Part shown: piece by piece, positions 61,829-64,000 of the stretch
Position numbering within the stretch: the stretch's first letter is position 1
Layout: the number at the start of each line of letters is the position of its first letter
Origin: Eonycteris spelaea
Taxonomy: Eukaryota; Chordata; Mammalia; Chiroptera; Pteropodidae
NCBI GenBank assembly: GCA_003508835.1
Contig: PUFA01000034.1
Span: forward strand, 2,108,001 to 2,172,000
DNA length: 64,000 nucleotides
Direction: 5' to 3'
Program-made: the position numbers and the translations under genes
Notes under the pieces: model-generated
What the model saw: the letters and a program-made list of their open reading frames with translations, nothing else
What the model was told of the DNA's origin: nothing
Databases searched by the model: none

Positions 61829-62132
61829 GGCTCCTGTATCAGGAATACCGAGATAAATCAACTCTCCAGGAAATCGAGACCAGGAGGCAACAGGATGCAG
61901 AGATACAAGCTAATACCCCGGCTCCCCCGCCAGCGAGGAGACGGACGGCGAAGAGGAGGAGGAGGAGGAGGAGGCGAACGGGCTGGCGAGCCCGCCGGAG
62001 AGGAAGGCTCTGCCGCAGATCTGCCTGCTCAGCAACCCCCACTCGAGGTTCAACCTCTGGCAGGATCTCCCCGAGATTCGGAGCAGCGGGGTGCTGGACA
62101 TGCTCCAGCCGGAGGAGATCAAACTGCAGGAG
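61829..62132 (+). CDS. NGEF: NGEF shared exon with Src-site motif, Glu run and a second 1-base deletion
   Basis: Encodes the part of ephexin-1 just before the DH domain. GATTTCAG precedes 61829 and GTAAGG follows 62132. The start reads [20 protein letters not shown]; the first Tyr corresponds by count to human Tyr179, reported as the Src-phosphorylated site after EphA4 activation. About 85 bases in, near 61914-61922, one base appears to be missing. Upstream the frame gives DAEIQANT; downstream the family sequence resumes in another frame with SEETDGEEE, a Glu-rich run, then [18 protein letters not shown] and [11 protein letters not shown] up to IKLQE. The exon is 304 bp where phase conservation needs 305. 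Without the missing base the frame becomes Arg-rich nonsense. The catalytic DH, PH and SH3 domains would follow beyond 64000. Confidence 0.92.
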
Positions 62133-64000
62133 GTAAGGGGCGCCTGGCGTGGGCGGCGGTTCCCGGGCGCGCAGGCTCGTGGGGAGAATGGATGACTGGC
62201 CGGGTTCTCCACCCAGAACGTGCGGGAGAGTTCACGCTGGTGCCCAAGCCACAAACGACACCCCACGCCTCCCGGGATAGCTCAGTCCCAGTACCGAGTC
62301 GTTTCACTCGCCGTTTTCGTGGTCTGGGACTCCCCTGGCGCACGGGGACGCCAGCGTGCCAGGCGATGCGGCGGCGCAAACCGACCGGGAGCTCACTGCG
62401 GCACCGGTGCGTTGCTTCTCACTCACCTCACCGTCTTACCTGCAGCTTCGTTTTGCAGTCGCCCTCGGACGAGTGGATGGAGCGGGGGCTCTGATAGAAG
62501 GCCCCAGGCATGCCCGCCCCTGGGGCCGGGTGCAGAGACCTGGCGCACGTCTCTTCCCCTCGCACGCGCGGGGGTCCCAGGCAGGCTTCCCCAGCCTCAC
62601 GGTTTGCTGCTGGTCGTGAGCCGTAACCGCAGTGAGCAGCTAAGACATCTCAGAGGGCATTTTCGCTGAGCGAAGATGACCCGCGTGTAGAAGGAAAATC
62701 TGGCGAAGGGAGACGAGGCTTTGGAGAGTAAGGGGAGAGGTCTGATGAGAGAAGCGGGGAGCACGCAAGGCATGCGTGTGCTGTGGAATTTCCAAAGGGG
62801 GGATCGAGGGGGAAATGACGAGATTGGGTTTTTCCACCTTGATCGGTCATCTGTCCTGCCACGCCCCCGGTCGCCCTCACCCCGGCTCGGCCCCTGCCAC
62901 CTGCTCCTTTACGCCCCGATGCGAGTGGCAGTCCCGACACCTGATGCTCTGCTCCCGCGCCAGATTCCAGAGAGACATTTGCTCTTCTCGGTTTTTGAAA
63001 AGGCAGATGCGGATGTAGATGACCAGGGCTGAGACGCTTCCCCACCAGGGAGGTGTGACTCAGATGCGGGCTGTGCGGTGATGCATTCGCACCCCACGGA
63101 GGCTGATAAAGCTGGTTTGCAAAGGGCCACCCACACTTCACCTGTGTCCTATGCAGTAGCACCTGGAGAAATTGGTTTAGACGTTGGCATCCCCAGGCCC
63201 ACGAGCAGAGGTTTATAAGTGGCTGCCTCAGGAGTTCTATAAGGAACTTCCGGTATAAATGATGTCTAGTCATCCGTTCCTGGTGAGGAGACATCAGAAG
63301 CCACTGACCCCACCAGAATGACACACAGTCGGAGGCCAGGGGGCATCTCACTGAGGCAGGTGGAGCTGGGCGGGGAAGGCTCACCAGGCTTTGCCCCCTG
63401 AAAGCAGCCACATAGACGACGCTCAGAGATGCAAAGGAATCCCCTGCGGCTGGTCGTCCCAGGAGAAGGGACCCACTGCGGGGACAGGCCACCATCCCTA
63501 ACGCGGACTTTCATGGAAAAGGAATCACATGACACTATTTTGCATCTGGCTACTTTCACAAAATATTACCCCGATGGGGAAGGGTTTGTTTTATTTGTTT
63601 GTTTTGGTCCTCAGAACAGGGAAAAGAGATTAGTTTTGGGGGGGAATGCTTCTTTTTTTTTTCCCTGATAATTAGAGAAAGGAAGGTTTTCAATACTTTG
63701 GAAAGCCTAGAGATAAAGCCTAGTAGAACTGAAAACAAGGTATAAGCCTTCTATAACAAGCGAAGCCGAAAGCAGGGCCCTCGTAATAAATGAACGCAAA
63801 CAGCAGAAAGGTACAGAAAACAAACAGCATAAACGAAGGTGACAGAGTTGATAGCAAACGTGCCAGTTATAACAATAAGCGTAGGTTGCTTCCATCCTCC
63901 ACTGAAAGACAGAAATCCTCCAACTGGTTAGAAAACGAAACCCACTGCGTTGTCAGACAGGAGAACTCAGGGTGGGGGAGACGTCACAGGGCACAGGAGT
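62133..64000 (+). other. NGEF: NGEF intron, continuing beyond the window
   Basis: Follows the donor after 62132. The next expected coding sequence (start of the DH domain) was not found before 64000. Short antisense L1-like text near 63.50-63.58 kb. The 281-codon minus-strand frame at 62650-63495 has no recognisable similarity. Confidence 0.65.

Noticed and set aside
62650..63495. 281-codon open frame on the minus strand
   Set aside because: Lies in an NGEF intron, GC-rich, no recognisable motif and no convincing splice context.
1..64000. NEU2, the neighbour of NGEF in human
   Set aside because: No sialidase motifs (RIPALLY, Asp boxes) were seen on either strand, so it must lie outside the window.
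1..64000. CRISPR arrays, prokaryotic operons, phage or plasmid features
   Set aside because: None present; repeat content and gene structure are mammalian.

Overview
This is mammalian nuclear DNA: no dense ORFs, long introns, and many ancient mammalian repeats (MIR, L2, decayed L1, LTR and hAT remnants). The most telling lineage clue is at 33.83-34.06 kb. There a tRNA-Val-like module is joined to a 5S-rRNA-like module, followed by a short AT/GATA-rich tail, and the unit is flanked by an imperfect 11-bp direct repeat. Hybrid tRNA/5S SINEs of this type are described from megabats (the MEG-TR group), so I infer a fruit bat (Pteropodidae). The L1 copies are all old and broken, which fits the reported loss of L1 activity in megabats but does not prove it.

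One protein-coding gene is recognisable: NGEF (ephexin-1, a neuronal Rho-family guanine nucleotide exchange factor acting downstream of EphA4), on the + strand. Five coding pieces can be placed. They are the long-isoform start exon (ATG at 25957, donor after 26218), the next exon (29876-29990), an alternative first exon inside a CpG island (ATG at 55559, donor after 55665), and two shared exons (56360-56501 and 61829-62132). Splice phases agree across every junction. The DH, PH and SH3 domains would be encoded past the right end of the window, so only the N-terminal regulatory region is here.

Layout: 1-25.9 kb is sequence upstream of the first coding exon (the 5' noncoding exon was not identified), with MIR elements and a large antisense L1 at 15.9-19.4 kb. 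From 26.2 to 56.4 kb is intronic for the long isoform and carries L1, L2, MIR, LTR and the hybrid SINE. From 54.4 to 56.4 kb is the CpG-rich alternative promoter. From 56.5 to 64 kb is intron plus the last visible exon.

Main points for a second look: (1) each of the two shared NGEF exons carries an apparent 1-base deletion that breaks the frame, so either the assembly has errors or the gene is damaged; (2) a near-consensus RE1/NRSE (REST) element begins at the first base of the intron after the long-isoform start exon; (3) a strong RFX X-box lies about 190 bp upstream of the alternative start codon; (4) the hybrid tRNA/5S SINE. I found no novel multi-gene system.
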